DNA from: Agapetus fuscipes
Lineage: Eukaryota > Arthropoda > Insecta > Trichoptera > Glossosomatidae
Length of the DNA stretch: 64,000 bases
NCBI GenBank assembly: GCA_951799405.1
Contig: OX637338.1
Span: forward strand, 5,642,001-5,706,000
Direction of reading: 5' to 3'
How positions within the stretch are numbered: position 1 is the stretch's first letter; every line of letters starts with the position of its first letter. The position numbers and the translations under genes were made by a program. The notes beneath the pieces were generated by a model. That model saw only the letters and a program-made list of their open reading frames with translations, made no database searches and was not told the DNA's origin. Shown here one piece after another: positions 32,469 to 43,537 of the stretch.

Positions 32469-32858
32469 GTTTCATGTGCCCTTTAAGGTATATTCTGTTT
32501 TAGATATACGATGTTTTGTCATGTGATGTTTTGTCATAGTGATGTATTTTTTGTGTTGTTTTGTCATAGTGATGTTTTGTTATGTGATTTATTTATTTAT
32601 TAAATTTATTCTTAATGTGATGTATTATCATTGTGATGTTCAGTCATGTGTCGTTCTATCTCGTGTCGTTATGACATCACAGGAAAGTACATCACATTGA
32701 AAAAACATCACAAGACGAAACAGTTTCATGTGCCGTTTAAGGTATGTTTTGTTTTATGTATGTGATTTTTGGTCATAGTGATGTATTTTCGTGTTGTTTT
32801 ATCATAGTGATGTTCTGTCATGTGTCATTGTGTCACTGTGCCGCTCTATCCTGTCAAC

Positions 32859-33476
32859 ATAAAATATGCGACATCCGCGTACGCTGAGCGAAATTCCCCG
32901 AAAACCAATAAAATTGATGCAAATGCCAGTATGAATGTTGTTACTGCTACATTCGTCATGCAAGCTATTTCCCAACACATCGGAATTTAAAATAACAAAA
33001 AAATCCACCTTCAAGCTAATATCTCTAATCTATTTTTATGCTTGCTACCGTATCCGAATCTTCATTGTGTTGCATTACATTGTAATTAGAGGAGATCCCA
33101 CGTTGTCTTAGTGGAACAGAATCGCTATTGAAAAGCATGAAATCGTTGGAAATTTCATTGTGAAGATAGCACTGCTAGTCACCGACAATAAACTTGATTA
33201 AAAATATTGTGTGTTTTTTTTTTCTTTTTTTAGTACATCAAGAAGCGTAAATAATTTTATGTCTTTTCCCATTGAACTACCATACATTTTACAGTTGGAT
33301 GGCCTTTTAAAAAAACATCGTGAAACATTTTGAAATAGAGTCTATATTTATTAGATATTATTTAAAAGTCGAACTCTGCTAAAACTGAAAGACGAGTAAT
33401 AAAATCAAAAGCTGAATTTCTTACAAAGAAGTTAACATACTAACTTGCTTAAATGTTTGTTGCAATGTTTGCTTAT
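32859..33476. other. Unassigned sequence (starts with FB3 right-flank duplication)
   Basis: The first nine bases are the second ATAAAATAT. The remainder is AT-rich with no gene. Confidence 0.4.
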
Positions 33477-33602
33477 GCCCAGTATTTTTAACGTAAGCAT
33501 AGCGACTTTATACTGAATGATAAGGGCGCACTCGTCAATCGTGTAGGTACTTTTTTTTCATCAGTTTAAAGTCGCATAATATGCTAACGTTGAAAATACC
33601 GG
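33477..33602. mobile_element. MITE-G copy 4
   Basis: Left end GCCCAGTATTTTTAACGTAA; right end complement GCTAACGTTGAAAATACCGG. The interior has TAGCGACTTTATACTGAATG and CATCAGTTTAAAGTCGCATA as inner inverted repeats. Confidence 0.8.
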
Positions 33603-33620
33603 ATTTTTGTTTTTTCTTGG

Positions 33621-33870
33621 ATCCTGCCGCCATTCCTGTAGGGGTGGTCGCTACCTCCAAACTAGTCCCTCCACTTGACTCTGTCTTTGCATACTTCTTT
33701 CATCTCATCTAGTTTCATCACTCTTTTCATGCACACTCTTCTCTTGTTTCCACTCTGTAGATTCCATTCATTCGCAATCTCACTTATCTGATCAATCCGT
33801 TCTTTCCTAGGTCTTCCCCTTCCACGCCTACCCTTACTACTTCCCTTCCTACCTATTACATTCCCTTTTT
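33621..33870 (-). pseudogene. LINE C-terminal fragment, KEVCKD-type
   Basis: The minus reading gives KGRRGRGRPRKERIDQ, ISEIANEWNLQSGNKRR, CMKRVMKLDEMKEVCKDR, KW. It is closely similar to 36815-37197 but without the upstream DRVRN region. The ending near 33625 (plus: CCTGCCGCCATTCCTGTAGG, GGTGG) is the family 3' junction. Confidence 0.8.
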
Positions 33871-34624
33871 ACACTTTTTTTTGTCAGTCGGTCTTCATTA
33901 CTTCATTCATTCATACTTTAGTGACTTTTATCTATAAATGTATCGTCTTACAGTATCTTCATTAGTTTATCTTTTTAATTCAGTATGTACGAGCAGTTAC
34001 TAAGCATAAGTTGAAACAACGCGACCTTTGTTGAGTATATAGAGAGAAATAATTTAGTATTTTTTTTCTGTACTAGTGAACTATTCATAATCTTGCAGTA
34101 GAACAAGTTATGAACCTTGATAGCGGTCATTAAGTTTCTTGCGAATTAATAAGTAATATCTTCCTTTGCACGCCATTTTGGATAATTTAATGTAGATTAG
34201 CTTATCTCTCTGGAATATTGTCTGCTTTAAGTACAATTGTTTCAGAATTTATTCATAAAATTCTTAAATAAATCATCCGAATGCCTTGTTTCCTCTCTTG
34301 TTTTTGTTTTATTCCTACAGTATTATTTTTTTTTAATGAAGAAAAATAATTGTAAGTTTATCCAACGTTGTGTGAAATTACGTTTTTCATAAATAAATCT
34401 AAAAAGATATACTTTCTTGCTACGTTAGAATAAAAATCCTGTATTATTTTTGGATAACCTAGACTGATTAACTAAACAAATCTAAGAAAGCAAAAAAAAA
34501 CATTACTAATTCAAGGACTCCCTTAAAGTGTCTATAATTTAATACAACAAGTATAAATAATAAATCAATTAATAATGCAAAAATAATAAAGCAAAGTTTT
34601 TCTTACCTTTAAAGTTGGTTTTCT
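33871..34624. other. Unassigned sequence
   Basis: AT-rich. No gene or shared repeat. Confidence 0.4.
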
Positions 34625-34713
34625 TTCTCCAGCGCTTTCGGCGTGTTATCACAAAATTCTCAAGATAATAATTTACAGCTTGTAGTTTATAACACGTCGA
34701 AAGCGCTGAAGAA
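34625..34713. mobile_element. Short inverted-repeat element
   Basis: CTCCAGCGCTTTCGGCGTGT, TAT at the left and its complement (ATAACACGTCGAAAGCGCTG, AAG) at the right enclose about 40 bp. This could be a tiny MITE or a stable hairpin. No second copy in the window. Confidence 0.5.
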
Positions 34714-34865
34714 ATAAACCATCTCGTTATGAAATAAATGTTTTTTATTGTAAAATAAATGGTCACTATATCAATACTTGAAACTCTTACTTGAATGTTA
34801 TTTAAATTCAAGATGCAAACTTTTGGTGATTATTTTTTTTAGATGAAATGATTTCCTTATATAGC

Positions 34866-34873
34866 GTAGCTAC
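34866..34873. repeat. 8-bp target duplication of the hAT MITE
   Basis: GTAGCTAC is repeated exactly at 35104-35111. The site is itself palindromic. Confidence 0.85.
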
Positions 34874-35103
34874 CAGTGGCGAAGGGTGCCATACAAGCCG
34901 GTTTCCATCGGTTTCCCGTTTAAAATGAGGCAGAAATGATAATTAAGTAGACTGCATGGTTTCAATGGGGGAAAAATACGTATTGTTTCTGTGGTTTTAA
35001 ATGTATATTTTTACTTTGTGCCTATATATTTTTAACTACTTTGTTACATCATTTTAAAAGGGAAACCGATGGAAACCAGCTTGTATGGCACCCTTCGCCA
35101 CTG
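34874..35103. mobile_element. hAT-type MITE, copy 1
   Basis: This 230-bp element has nearly perfect terminal inverted repeats of about 45 bp, starting CAGTGGCGAAGGGTGCCATA and continuing through CCGGTTTCCATCGGTTTCCC. The right end ends in CGCCACTG. CAGTGGCG termini and 8-bp duplications are hallmarks of hAT transposons. There is no transposase frame, so it depends on an autonomous element elsewhere. Confidence 0.9.
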
Positions 35104-35111
35104 GTAGCTAC

Positions 35112-35756
35112 ACAAATTAAAGCCATTGAAATATGCAGCATTTTACGCTTCATAATTTGATTATTTTTTTCTGTAAGTTAAAGCATTTCATTTCAGACGA
35201 AAATCTTTTCATCCACAACTCTTTATGTAGCGTTATTTGTCTTCCAGGGATTCCGTCTGTCGCCTGCCTCGGCTCTCCGTTCTTCAATAGATTTCCATCT
35301 CTTCCTGACAGGCGTTCCGTTTTGGACGTTGGGCTGACAGTTCGCGACGCTTGCGGCAAGCAATATCGCCAATTCTATTCACGTCCATCTTCATTACGCC
35401 AAATATTGTGGCACGCGTTTTTGTTCACCATCCGGCGCTCTCTCTAAAATTCTACAAAACATTTCCAACACAATGCCGTTTTCTCCCGCGCAAATGGAAA
35501 CCTGAAAATTGAGGACGTAAATACTGCTTGCAAGTTCTTTTTTCAATGTATAAAATAAACCATTACCTACATGCTTTTGACTTTTTATTAATTGAAAATG
35601 GAAAAATGCCAAAATTTAGTGTTCACACAATGACTTACTTTTATTGGCAAATCTAAACTGCTGATGAACAAACACTCTAAAGCCGCCTTTACTGAACTAT
35701 TCTCTGCATGGAATGGTGGCATTAAAAAAAAACTTAAAAAAAATAATAATGGTTAC
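35112..35756. other. Unassigned sequence with a GC-richer patch
   Basis: The 35230-35440 stretch is richer in GC and contains a 104-aa frame (35133-35447, +) with no recognised domain. It could be unique host DNA. No exon boundary can be supported. Confidence 0.4.
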
Positions 35757-36115
35757 GATTTTATTTGGGTTCCTTTTTAATTAAACTGCGATTTATTTTA
35801 CACACTGTCGGTTTACAATGTACTGAGTACTTTCTAGCTCTAGCTTATCGATTTCACGTCACAATGATTCAAGCGTCTCTGCACTCCACACCATTGCTCG
35901 TGTATGTAGATATGAAAAAGACGATTCTTAATGTTCTAGGTTATTCCACATACCTCTATAATGAATTTTTTGAAACACTTCCAGATTGTTCGACACACTA
36001 GCGTGCTAAGGTACATGTACACACAAGCTCATAGTAGATTATGCTAGAGGCAAACTCACACATACCAGCAAACTACGTGCATGTACACACAAACTCATAG
36101 TTCGTAACAATATTT
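35757..36115 (+). repeat. Family R repeat, copy 1
   Basis: It begins GATTTTATTTGGGTTCCTTT, TTAATTAAACTGCGATTTAT, contains CGGTTTACAAT, CCAGATTGTT and CACACTAG, and ends TAGTTCGTAACAATATTTT. The same blocks in order lie at 44415-44770. It also holds an internal direct repeat, CATGTACACACAA-CTCATAG, at 36013 and 36081. Confidence 0.55.
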
Positions 36116-36418
36116 TCGGAATGGGGTAGAAATTACCAAATTTCATAAACAATAAATACTTGGATTCAGAGTTTTTGTATACCTAACTAGGAAGTGCAAA
36201 TAATTAAAAACATGAATTAAAACAAAGTCGCATTATGAATTAAACGAACCGCGGAGACTTTAATGCAAATCCATTCACAACACATTTCGCTCGCGTTACA
36301 ATGAATGCGAAATTTGCAATTTGACACGTGGATTTTTCAGCACCCGCCGCTACAATTGCATTCATTTAAAACAAGTGTATCCACTGACAATGGCCGTTTC
36401 GTGAGCTGCACACAAAAG
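36116..36418. other. Unassigned sequence
   Basis: AT-rich. No gene. Confidence 0.4.
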
Positions 36419-36419
36419 C

Positions 36420-36550
36420 ATAAAACTTAACGCGCTCAACCAAAAAAAATACGAAAACTAAAACAGCACTTTTACTGGGCGTTTCATTTTTCATACATTC
36501 TTGTTAAAACGCGTTGGTTGAGTGTAATGGTGATGTTGTATACTTTGGGT
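36420..36550. mobile_element. MITE-F copy
   Basis: TAAAACTTAACGCGCTCAAC, AAAACTAAAACAGCACTTTT, ACTGGGCGTTTCATTTTTCA and GTTAAAACGCGTTGGTTGAG, ending near GTATACTTTGGG. Both arms present. Confidence 0.7.
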
Positions 36551-36814
36551 CCTGGACACAAAAGCAACAGGATACGTTTTCTGTTGTGTAACCGGACACC
36601 CTGCCCTACCTGTCCCCAGAGAAAAATGCCGCGTCAACTGAAACCAAAGACGATGATGGTGATGATAGCACTACAATGCGATGCATCTTTTGTAATAAAA
36701 ATTTAATCCACATACCACGTCGTCACCTCTACTACTTTGTGTATGTTCACATATTATAATTTATAAGGAAGATATGTATGGAAATATAGAAAAATGTATA
36801 ACTGTACTGTACTG
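36551..36814. other. Unassigned sequence
   Basis: No gene recognised. ATGATGGTGATGATAG at 36653 is a small GAT-rich repeat. Confidence 0.35.
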
Positions 36815-37197
36815 TATCCTGCCGATGTTCCACTAGGGGTGGCCGGTATCACCTCAGATGCGTCTCCACTTTGTTCTGTCCTTGCATACCTCTTTCATCT
36901 CTTCAACATTCATCACTTTCTTCATACGTACTCTTCTCTTATTCTCACTCTGCAGGTTCCATTCTTTCGCAATCTCACCTATTTGGTCTATCCATTCCTT
37001 CCTCGGTCTTCCCCTTCCACGCTTTCCTTTGACAGTTCCTCTGTACACTTTCTTCGTTATTCGTTTATCATCCATTCTTTCAAGATGTCCAAACCATCTC
37101 ATTGTGTTTTATTGTGCTTTCGCTCTTAAATTCTCTTTTATACCACACTCGTTCTTCACCCAATCATTGCGGACTCTATCATGCAGTGTCTTTAACC
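36815..37197 (-). pseudogene. LINE ORF2 C-terminal fragment, best copy of the KEVCKD-type family
   Basis: Minus-strand translation gives RGLKTLHDRVRNDWVKNECG, IKENLRAKAQ, a stop, then NTMRWFGHLERMDDKRITKK, VYRGTVKGKRGRGRPRKEWI, DQIGEIAKEWNLQSENKRR, MKKVMNVEEMKEVCKDRTKW. These are the conserved post-RT blocks of insect LINEs (LHDRVRNEDIR, RWFGHVERM, RGRPRK, EVCKDR). About 125 codons survive with one stop. The catalytic RT core is missing. It shows the frame used by all related fragments here. Confidence 0.88.
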
Positions 37198-39123
37198 CTC
37201 TAATAAATAAATAAAGTAATTTCTTTTTACGCAAAGAAAAGTGGCTTAATTTTACTTCCCTGTAAATGAATTTTGACACATTTAAGCGGTATAATTGTTA
37301 CAATATTGACTTTAAAATCCCTACAATTATACTGACAAAGATAACCATACGATGTAGCTGCTAGAGCGGACACGAGAAAACCCAAAAGACTACTCAGAAC
37401 ATCTGATTGAAGTATAAGTTATTAGAATGATCACACACAGAACGTTGCAAAACGTCATATACCAAATACTTGTGACATAATGAGATGTATCAGATGTGGG
37501 AGGCGATTTTACAGATATCATGTCTCTAAAAAGAGTCATAAAAGAATCAAACACTTCCGGCTGGAAGACCTCCTTAAAGGGGGAAGGATATCTGGACGTC
37601 CACATCTCAGAATCCATGAGGCGATATGAAGTTTTTCTTTCGTGAATCACAGATCAATAATGTAAATCAAAGAAAATTAAGAAAGAAAGAAGATGCATGT
37701 AATAACAGGAAGATTTTTTGTTAGTGATAAAAAATTCCGTTTGCATGAAAAAAAGCGAAGAATGTAATATTCATAACTTCAATAAATGTACCTACATGTA
37801 CTTACCAAAGCCCAGCGTTCTCTTAAATTATGAAAAAAAGGTACGCACGATGTAAATTGAAAACCGATATTTTGTTGATTCAAATATGGGAATAGTAGAT
37901 GCTGCGAGATAATGTCTATAACCCGGACGATACAATAACCGTTTTCTAAATTTTTCCATTTTCAATTTGCCGACTCCTTTAGCATTCTCTGAGCAAAGAA
38001 TCCTCTCGATTTTTCCCTGTTCATACAGGCCCGTAATCCTTAAAAGGGTCGGCAGTCCGTAAATGCTTGAGAGATGAGAAATTATGCAAAGAGGCATTAG
38101 CGAAAACGATAATACTCCGCAGAGCCCACGCAAGACGTTCAATTCCCATTGCTCTTATTGCTCAGTTCCTATATTTTACCTGCTATATCTCTGTAATCCA
38201 AAGGTCAGGTATAAGCATTAAATCTAAGAGCATAAATCAAAGGCGATCAAAATAACTAAAATATATGTTTTTCCTCAAGTAGAATAATCAATTGATAGAC
38301 TCAATGAACTCGCACAGAATACGTTTATTTTTCCAAATGAAATATGTCGTAGATGTGTCGAGAGCCCTAAGATTCCAAAAATAAATTATTAGTTTACCTT
38401 TTCCCTAGAATATGTGTAACAACATTTAATTTCTTTGGAATTCGTGGCGAGTCAATTTTTGTTTGTGCTTTGTACAAACTTGGTTAAAACTAAAAGCAAA
38501 CACAGAACAGTCTCATCTCAAAATCTTGAAATAAATGCTTCTGACCTTAAAAAACCTGTTTCGGGCAGTTATTTTCCTCTTGACGAAAGATTCTCGTAAG
38601 TACCTGCGAATTATTATTTCGCAATTTTTTTTTTTTAATTGCGCTTAAATGCTTAAATCGCCAACAATAATTGTACGCTCCTAATTAAAAACAATTTATT
38701 AAGAGTTAATACCCCTCTAGATACCAATTGATCCGAAAGTAATGTAACTTTCTTTGTAAAAAAAATATCATACAAAACATTCGATACTCTTTTACAAGTT
38801 TCATCTAATGATAATACTACTTTATGACGTCGTTGTAAAGAGAGAATAAAAAAAACAATTTAATAATACGAAACCTAAGCCACGAGAACCACTTGATTTA
38901 TGTTAGTTGAATTTGATTTGAATCCAATGGGGTACAAAAAAACTGTATGGAAGCGAGTACTAGGACCTGGATGTAATTTTAATATTTCTATCATTCAATC
39001 TTGGGGGCAGTGCAACTCAGGCGTCTAGCATTACCTCCACCAGACCCTCGTATTAAATATCTCCAGCTGAAATCGAAATGTACTGCGCGATCGTAATTAT
39101 TATGGGAGGTGCATGGTTCCTAT
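37198..39123. other. Unassigned 1.9-kb stretch with an anonymous frame at 37390-37650
   Basis: The minus-strand frame 37390-37650 (86 codons) contains YRLMDSEMWTSRYPSPFKEV and ends in a hydrophobic segment (MTFCNVLCVIILITYTSI) that could span a membrane. I do not recognise it, and no splice or start context supports a gene. A second minus frame (37828-38142) is also anonymous. The rest is AT-rich. Confidence 0.35.
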
Positions 39124-39265
39124 CCCCAAGTATACATCTCTACGTTTAAACTCATCCAAAGTGTTTACAGAATAAAGCATGGGAATTATAATAGTGCCTC
39201 TAGTTAAGGTTTTAGTTTCCTTGCATTTTTCGTAAGACACTGTGCCGTTGAGTTTCATACTGGGG
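39124..39265. mobile_element. MITE-F copy
   Basis: CCCCAAGTATACATCTCTAC, GTTTAAACTCATCCAAAGTG, TGGGAATTATAATAGTGCCT, CGTAAGACACTGTGCCGTTG, AGTTTCATACTGGGG. Both ends are recognisable but diverged. Confidence 0.65.
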
Positions 39266-39729
39266 TGCTGAGCGCACCTGCACCAACCCGGTTTTAATAC
39301 TCCTCGCTGCTCGCATCGTGTGTCTTTCCTTTTTTATTCCTTCCTCAACAACGTGAACGGAATCCAAGACGGTGGAATTAAATTTTATTTTTACTTTCCG
39401 TATCATTTAAATTTGACTGGGATCGAATTCCTGCAATGTCTGCGTGTGCGCAATGAGAAACGCTTTTGTTGAAAAGCTCGCAGATAAACATGTTTGCTGA
39501 ATTTTAAATTCGATGTTTTTTGTTTCACTTGAAATATTTTTGATCTGCCAGGGAGGCGGTAAATCAACATAAATTTCAGTTGGTATTCCTTCAAGTATTT
39601 TCAGACATGCAATTATTTTTTGTGGAGAAGGAATGAAATAATTACAAATAATGTTTATTAAATTACAAGATGGCATAGCAACGACATTATGGTCCGGTGA
39701 ATAAACGTATCGTTCCCCCAATCCTTGTT
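39266..39729. other. Unassigned sequence
   Basis: Minus-strand frames up to 104 aa (39407-39721) lack known motifs. No gene supported. Confidence 0.4.
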
Positions 39730-40075
39730 TGGCTTATCTACCATTTGATTCAAAGATGATCTGAGCTAACAAAAAGAAACGAAAAACACGATAATGTGAG
39801 AGTTTTTTAAAAGTATTTTTTAAATGGATTTATATTTTTCATAAGGTATTTTGGTCCAGTCCACGTACAAACATTGCTCATGTGAAATTACTTTCGATGG
39901 ACATAAGACAAACAAGCACTACTTAAGGGGACGTTATTTTGTACGTTTATCGACCGAGTGGATGACCGCAGTCTTCAAAAAATTTTATTTTCGTTTTTGC
40001 TGCTTTGGTATACAAATATACAAAAGCTTGAACCTTTACTTGTATGCACCTCCACGACTTATATATAAAAGACGT
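39730..40075 (+). repeat. Family P repeat, copy 2
   Basis: It shares a 25-bp perfect match (across TTATCTACCATTTGATTCAA) with the minus strand of 15752-15776. It shares GATAATGTGAGAGTT, TTGGTCCAGT, ACAAACATT, CTCATGTGA, ATTAC, GACAAGCA-like blocks and AAGGGGACG with 46020-46200. Confidence 0.6.
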
Positions 40076-40536
40076 ATCTGCCAATAGTGCTTACACACGC
40101 CTTTCAACAGTTATACACTCGCCAAAAATGTTTCTCCAAAAAATCCACGTAAGAGAGACGCTGCTGTGAAGGAATCCATTTGTCGTGTAAGCGCAGGAGT
40201 TTCTCTCTTACGGCCATGTTTTCCCCTCTCGCCCGCCCGATGCGAGCTCGCGCATTCAATGCACTTTTATCTCTCCCGCCAGCAAGCACTACCTGACGCT
40301 GAGGCGTAATCCTGCGCCCCACAATAAGGGCCCTCTCTCTTGTTATCAGACCCGCCCCTCGCTGGATCTGCCCCCATCGCCAGGGGCTCTTAGTGTGAAC
40401 CACCGAGATTACAACGCGAAGCTAGGAAGTCAATGCGAGGTCTTTATTGTAAGAAGAGAACAGGTGGATAAAAGATTATTTTATTAAATTGAAAAAGTTT
40501 TGAGACTATTTATGTAATCGAAAAGAATGTATCCAA
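40076..40536. other. Unassigned, GC-richer at 40190-40400
   Basis: The GC-richer part yields a 99-aa minus frame (40104-40403) rich in R and G, likely chance. No known element. Confidence 0.4.
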
Positions 40537-40816
40537 CAGTGGCGAAGGCTGATGTTTTTCAGAAGGTAGACCGATTGAGAAACTGAACTATGGTTTTCCG
40601 GAACAACAGGCCGGTAAGTCTGTCAGGAATAGACGAGTCGGGTGTATTCGGATGTGCTTGTCAGTCTGCAGCTTTATTTTGCATGATCGAAGGAAGTTCG
40701 AACGATTTTTAAAAACACAGGGTTTTAGTTTATTTTTTACTAATTGAATAAATACTTTTTGTGTTATTTAAAAAGGAAAGCCAATTGGAATGTGTTGCTA
40801 GGAACCTGCGCCACTG
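40537..40816. mobile_element. hAT-type MITE, copy 2
   Basis: It starts CAGTGGCGAAGG and ends CGCCACTG. The interior near the right end (ATTTAAAAAGGAAAGCCAAT) parallels copy 1 (CATTTTAAAAGGGAAACCGAT). Flanks GTATCCAA and GTATCTAC are 6/8 identical, consistent with an aged 8-bp duplication. Confidence 0.75.
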
Positions 40817-41258
40817 GTATCTACAATGAAAAAATTGAAACTGAAAAAATGTAAAAAGGCAAGAGACGAATGAATGAAATGCTTAAACCATATAATAGTT
40901 ATAAATGCACTGAAATGAGTATGGATACTACATTTTAAAGTACACAATAAAAATGCGACAGAGTTTCGGATCACATATGAAAGTTTAGGCTACGATTTGA
41001 TCATGTTTTTATGCAAATATGCATTTTGAAAGAATTTTCATCTACAAGTTAAAACCAATCCAATTTCACCATTTCCAAACATCGATCATGATTACTACAA
41101 GTGATTGTATTAACGCTAATTAAATAAAAAATAATGTTTAATTTCAAAACACTTTAAAAGCACCTTCTTTCATACTTCCAGCTTTTGCTTGTTCGCAACG
41201 ACACAATACCTAGGTACCATACTTGTCTCTCAGTTCTCTCTGGTTTTATTCTTCTTAC
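40817..41258. other. Unassigned sequence
   Basis: AT-rich. No gene. Confidence 0.4.
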
Positions 41259-41398
41259 CTCAAGTATAAAACTTTACGTCTAAACTAAGCCGTAGCGTTT
41301 TATTTGAAAACGCATAGGAACTGAAACAACACCTCTTATTGAGCGTTTAGTTTTGTATATATTTTTAGTATAACGCCTTGGTTAAGGTTTATACTTTA
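41259..41398. mobile_element. MITE-F copy, well preserved
   Basis: CTCAAGTATAAAACTTTACG, TCTAAACTAAGCCGTAGCGT, GGAACTGAAACAACACCTCT, ATTGAGCGTTTAGTTTTG, TATAACGCCTTGGTTAAGGT. The left and right arms are inverted repeats. Confidence 0.78.
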
Positions 41399-41730
41399 CC
41401 TGTAGTACAAGGCAGGTGCCGGACACTGAGAAAACGACTTCCCTGCTGCACCTCCTTCTATCTGATCGCCGAAACACGAAGGCCAATGGCTATCCCATGT
41501 AAAGCCGACTCACGAATAAACTATACTACATTTTTACAATTTAATTCTCCCCATATAACATACCACCGCTTAGAACATGTTCGTTTGAAGTGCAGCTACA
41601 ATAGATTGATAAAAAAAAACTATACAAACACAAAGACAAATAGAACAAGGTATTATAAATGGAGACTTGCAAAACATGGAATGAGGTCAGAAGCGAAAAA
41701 AGACGTTCACAAAAATAACGCTTGGTTTGA
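41399..41730. other. Unassigned sequence inside the longest open frame
   Basis: The 157-aa plus frame 41378-41851 begins in MITE-F and ends in a family A copy, so it is a chance frame across repeats. The middle part is not recognised. Confidence 0.45.
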
Positions 41731-41942
41731 AGCTGTAAAGATGGTTCAATTTGCCAATGCAACCCCTGTTTCAGGGAAGGTCTATAAAAATTGCAGGGCT
41801 TATGTTCGTTTGAGATTTGGTTTTAATGTTGTAAGTCCACATGCGGCATGAACTTATGTATACTAGTTTGATTGTGGAAATGCATGTGATATAAATATTA
41901 AATGTAATATATCTTTGCAACGAAGATTGTAGATTATAGATA
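41731..41942 (+). repeat. Family A repeat, copy 7 (5' end missing)
   Basis: It starts at CTGTAAAGATGGTTCAATTT and continues GCAACCCCTGTTTCAGGGAA, GGGCTTATGTTCGTTTGAGA, CCACATGCGGCATG, CTTTGCAACGAAGATTGTAG. Confidence 0.85.
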
Positions 41943-42611
41943 TAGCCTTTAAAATTAATTTTGAACAGTACGATATTTACACAAAATAAAAGGTTTCAGG
42001 ACTAAAAGATGATGAATCGGTTTAGTATATCAAAATTTTCGTTTCTGCAAATTCTTAACAAAACAATATTGTATTTAATAACTTTCGTATTCATTTATTT
42101 TCTTTTACTTTCAAGATAAAAGGAAAACTTCGTCCGATGACACTGAAATTCGTCCGATTTTTTTTTACAACTTCTTATAGGAATCCTTCTCCTGAAGTCG
42201 TGACCACAATAAAATGTTTTTTTTGGACAAAACTTCTTTTTTCCGTTCCTCTGAATTGTCCACAATAAACCTTCCACATGGATCAGTTGTACAATAAGGC
42301 TTTATGAACGCATCAAGTTTTATGGAAAGCCTGTAAAAGAGCTTTTTATTTGACTTTTTATTAGGAAAACTTTTTAACAATGCAAATACTAATAAAAAGT
42401 ACATCACATTGATTAAGTAGTGTACAGACAAGCATACCTTATTTTGCATGCTGTTCTTTTTATCGGAAATCAAAAACTTTTTTTTTTGGCTTACTGTAAA
42501 TCCATAACAGGATTTTTCTTTTATACTCTTCATGTATTTTTCATGACAGTTTCGTGACATATGTTTGTTATGAGCTCTTGAGTAGTTTCTTCTTCTTTTC
42601 CTTCATTTATA
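41943..42611. other. Unassigned sequence
   Basis: A 131-aa minus frame (42165-42560), lysine- and phenylalanine-rich, reflects the AT composition. No gene supported. Confidence 0.4.
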
Positions 42612-42753
42612 AAAACCTTCCAACCCACCACTGAAGTGGTTGGTGTGAGGTCGGCCTCCCTACCCGTAAAAATAAATAGGTCCCGAATTGAAACATTCTA
42701 ATCCTTCGGGGCTAACGCAGGCAAAAAGGTACACTATATGTGTAGCTTAGTTG
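42612..42753 (+). repeat. SINE-1 body fragment
   Basis: CACTGAAGTGGTTGGTGTGA, GGTCGGCCTCCCTACCCGTA, AAAATAAATAGG, CCTTCGGGGCTAACGCAGGC, ACACTATATGTGTAGCTTAG. It matches 3235-3365 with the head missing. Confidence 0.8.
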
Positions 42754-42962
42754 TATTAGATCAGTGATTCTAAACCTAGGGGTGAGTTTAGCTCTTCTAA
42801 ATTATCCCGTCGTCTATTTTTATCTAGGCTTACAGGGGGTGATGGGTTTATCTATTTACACATTAGAAGACGAAGAGCGAAAAAGGTTGAGAAACACTGA
42901 TTTTGATCTTTCGATTCACAAAAAAAGTTTAAAATAAAATAATGTATCTTTAGATGAGGATA

Positions 42963-43100
42963 TTCACAATGCAGCCACCCCTGTTCCACAGAAAGTCTGC
43001 AAGAGCAGCGGGGTGTTTGTTCATTTGAGATTTATGTTTTTTTATTAGTTAAGCGTGAATTACATTTATTTTCTTCTGGGCATGTGTTACATGATGTGAA
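42963..43100 (+). repeat. Family A repeat, copy 8 (diverged fragment)
   Basis: TTCACAATGCAGCCACCCCT, GTTCCACAGAAAGTC, TTTGTTCATTTGAGATTTAT, TTTCTTCTGGGCATGTG. The order matches family A. Both ends are lost. Confidence 0.55.
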
Positions 43101-43427
43101 TCTTAACTGTTGAAACATATATTTTCAAGAATTTTGATTCACATATTCTACAATTTCCTACACTCTTACATATTTATTACGTTATTTTTTTAAAGCGCGT
43201 CATGTGTTTAAACACATCCGAGATGTATTTATTTAAATATGTAGTAAAAAAAGGCTTTAACATAAAAACGAAAAATTCAGCAAGAAACAACTGCGAATGA
43301 ATAATTCCTCGTCCTGTAAGCACTCCGCCCTCTCATCGCATATTCACAACTGCCAACTGGGCCACAGTCTTATTGGGGAAGGCTCTTACTTTCTAAGAAA
43401 ACAGTAAAGCTTCAGAGCCCCAAGTAT

Positions 43428-43537
43428 AAAGATTTACATTCAAGTATAAAACGCTCACTAGGGATTCAGATTTGTGTACATATATGTTTTGGTACACGCT
43501 AAGATTGAGTTTTCACGTAATTTTTTGTACTTGGGGT
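43428..43537. mobile_element. MITE-F copy with both ends
   Basis: It starts CCCCAAGTATAAAGATTTAC and ends GTACTTGGGG. It has an internal second CAAGTATAAAACGCTCAC, so the left end is partly duplicated or the middle is deleted. Confidence 0.7.

Larger units (their letters stand above)
31942..32858. mobile_element. Foldback element FB3, 917 bp, compound
   Basis: The left end GGTTCCCCGTTAGAACGACA matches the complement of the FB1 right end (GGTTCCATGTTAGAACGACG). The complement of its right end, GTTGACAGGATAGAGCGGCA, matches the FB1 left end. The arms consist of repeated words such as TGACAGAACGACACA and TAGTGATGTTTTGTCATGTG. The central core (AGTTTCATGTGCCGTTTAAG) occurs twice, at about 32707-32748 and, split by an inserted LINE tail, around 32345-32490. 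So it looks like two modules joined. About 260 bp of non-repetitive cargo lies at 31985-32245. No coding. Confidence 0.75.

Noticed and set aside
41378..41851. Longest open frame (157 codons, plus)
   Set aside because: It starts in a MITE-F right arm and ends in a family A copy; no domain; explained as chance across repeats.
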